DNA from: a bacterium
GTDB lineage: Bacteria; Verrucomicrobiota; Verrucomicrobiia; Limisphaerales; J093
Direction of reading: 5' to 3'
DNA length: 43,388 bases
Assembly: GCA_021823625.1 (NCBI GenBank)
Contig: JAKANS010000027.1
Coordinates: 1 to 43,388, forward strand
Numbering within the stretch: the first letter of the stretch is position 1; each line of letters starts with the position of its first letter. The position numbers and the translations under genes are program-made. Below are positions 42,801-43,388 of this stretch, piece by piece. The notes under the pieces are model-generated. The model was not told where the DNA came from and did not search any database. It worked only from the letters and a program-made list of their open reading frames with translations.

Positions 42801-43388
42801 ATGCCGCCGCCCGCGCGGGCGAAGTCCGGGGCGCGCACAAACTGGCGGTCGATCCAGGCGTAGCGCTGGCCGATCCAGTTCTTCAAGTTGGCGATGATCT
42901 CGGCGTAAGTCCGCGGCTGGGAGTAGATCGGCGGATTCGGCCAGATGTACGTGCCCAGGCGCGGCCAGCGCTTGAAGTCGCGCACCTGCGCTTCGTCGAG
43001 GTACGCCGCCATTTCGTCCACGCGGGCCAGGAGGTTCGAGGCGTTGAGGACGTTCGTCCGCAGTTCGCTCCAGCGGTCGGCAATGCGCTGGTTGAAGTCC
43101 GGGTCGCCGGTGGTGCCGCTGCCGTACGCAGTCCCGTTGATCAACCGCCGCAGCCAGATGTGTTCGTTCTCCCCGAGGAGCGGATAGTACCAGCCGCTCG
43201 GGTTGGCGCCGTCGAGGTAATCGGCGTTGCCGAAGCTGAGGTTCCAATCCCAGATCGGGTCCATCGCCAGTTTCCCGCCGCGATCCTTGTGCATGTAGTT
43301 GCTCAGGCGGTAGCCGTCGATCTGCTTGGCGAACTCGACGATCCAGTGGTTGTCCACGAACGAATCCACGTCGATGTAATACGAATAA
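39866..43388 (-). CDS. Large CotH/lamin-tail/Ig-like surface protein (5-prime end outside the window)
   Basis: At least 1173 residues; the frame is open to the window edge, so the N-terminus is missing. The first part is the end of a CotH-kinase-like domain (HKDRGGKLAMDPIWDWNLSF, FGNADYLDG). Then come a chitobiase-like fold (GTVYYTLDGADPRAPGGGI), lamin-tail domains (LIVTELMYRPA, DFEFIELKNRG; VLVNEVLAHTDPPLLGSIEL; VVIGEVMYHPP, HEFIELHNLSG), three Ig-like repeats with YQWRRDG or YQWQKNG, and a calcium-binding thrombospondin-type-3 stretch (DTDGDGLPDDYE, DADNDGATNREE). The end resembles secreted verrucomicrobial proteins, without a PEP-CTERM tail. It is probably a surface or secreted protein; its kinase-like part is not complete here. 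Confidence 0.9.
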   Translation of the reverse strand, partial: YSYYIDVDSFVDNHWIVEFAKQIDGYRLSNYMHKDRGGKLAMDPIWDWNLSFGNADYLDGANPSGWYYPLLGENEHIWLRRLINGTAYGSGTTGDPDFNQRIADRWSELRTNVLNASNLLARVDEMAAYLDEAQVRDFKRWPRLGTYIWPNPPIYSQPRTYAEIIANLKNWIGQRYAWIDRQFVRAPDFARAGGGISPGLPLTLSAATGTVYYTLDGADPRAPGGGIAAPAKAYAGPITLPGNCRVVARVRSGTKWSGPTAATFVAETPALIVTELMYRPARPAVTDTNEASDFEFIELKNRGTAPLDLRGFQFVEGFQFAFATGRVATLAPGARVVLVRNAAAFARRYGQVPGVAGEYTGSLDNDGERLRLVGPMRETVLDFKYDPAWCPATDGLGFALVAADVMQAAALWSTASGWRTGTVPGGTPGEPEPPVPPIPRVLVNEVLAHTDPPLLGSIELFNPTATPADISGWYLTDDRRTPKFRIPAGTVLPAGGFAVFTEQDFNPTPGVPPSFALRASGDEAYLLSADAAGQLTGYVHGFPFGATLNGESLGRYVTSTGEEQFVRQAARSLGASNVGPKVGPVVIGEVMYHPPDVFTNAAYWDNTEHEFIELHNLSGAAVPLFDPNAPTNTWRLRDAVRFAFPTSTFLAAGERVLVVSFDPATQPDFAAGFRAAYGLDPGTRLFGPFAGKLANDHNRVELTQPDVVRNYGVGYVETDVLIDRVAYRDEAPWPGAADGLGFSLQRLDESAYSNDPTNWTAAPPTPGRALVSAPPPVIVRQPLAQTTLPGADVTLSVTATGTGTLRYQWRRDGERLPDATAATLTMNSVLPAQSGEYQVVVWNEQAAIDSVRARVLIATPPSIVQPPASVDANASDAVNFSVAAAGAAPLSYQWRRDGVPLSGATQATFTVAAAQATDAGEYDVLVSDGTLTAVSLAAHLRVVVDPVIVQQPVALTGARGGPVTFSVAVTNAAELPIGYQWQKNGTVLVRHTAAAHVDFLTLGNLQPGDTGDYNVAIVNRVRPLPGIASQTVHLAVVDVADTDGDGLPDDYETAHGFDSKNPNDASADADNDGATNREEFLAGTDPREATSRLEVERIESAGGAVLRFRAVANRTYSVLYRDAVDTGEWHRLAGVPAISADSQATRVVEVADPTARPPGQRFYRLVVPGQAAK

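Noticed and set aside
1..43388. CRISPR arrays, rRNA genes or an integron integrase
   Set aside because: No regularly spaced direct repeats, rRNA-like sequence or tyrosine recombinase gene was seen.

Overview
The window looks like a chromosomal piece of a GC-rich Gram-negative bacterium, most likely a member of the Verrucomicrobiota (Pedosphaera/Limisphaera-like). This placement is inferred from gene content, not from a marker tree: a PEP-CTERM protein, a pseudopilin with the N-terminal methylation motif and a C-terminal ADGH motif, a formylglycine-type sulfatase, a very large CotH/lamin-tail/Ig-like surface protein, and many gene-adjacent inverted repeats.

Layout. 1-6.7 kb: a PEP-CTERM protein, a TPR protein, DNA polymerase I (polA) and an APC amino-acid permease. 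6.7-8.3 kb: a lower-GC patch with an isoprenylcysteine-methyltransferase-like gene, a well-formed integron attC site (7583-7675) and a small membrane protein, suggesting gene cassettes. 8.3-11.8 kb: an aldo/keto reductase, an O-methyltransferase and an RlmI-like rRNA methyltransferase. 11.9-16.2 kb: a tightly overlapping minus-strand operon (helical membrane-anchored protein, pseudopilin, HEAT-repeat protein, ABC ATPase, ABC permease). 16.5-18.3 kb: a mobile-element graveyard in which a decayed IS4-type transposase has cut a PIN-domain toxin in half beside its intact antitoxin. 18.6-20.1 kb: a sulfatase.

20.2-26.9 kb holds an operon headed by a MarR regulator with its own palindromic operator: LplT-type lysophospholipid flippase, Lnt-type apolipoprotein N-acyltransferase, Aas-type acyltransferase/acyl-ACP synthetase and a membrane-anchored amidohydrolase. 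Lnt produces lysophospholipid, LplT flips it inward and Aas re-acylates it, so one transcript would encode a complete lipoprotein-maturation and lysolipid-recycling loop.

27.4-29.0 kb is a compact selenocysteine locus: a SelW/Rdx-type selenoprotein with an in-frame UGA (CxxU), the selenocysteine tRNA (selC, anticodon UCA), and selD whose catalytic residue is itself encoded by UGA. Both UGA codons are followed by small hairpins with apical loops close to that of the E. coli fdhF SECIS. Standard gene callers would miss the first gene and truncate selD.

29.1-38.3 kb is an exopolysaccharide region: FHA protein, Wza-like exporter, Wzc-like tyrosine autokinase, outer-membrane barrel, glycosyltransferase, methyltransferase and a YfhO-like membrane protein. 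A strong intrinsic terminator sits a few bases before the wzc-like start codon. 38.4-39.7 kb is an ECF sigma / anti-sigma / Spy-like periplasmic module, and the window ends inside the large CotH/lamin-tail protein.
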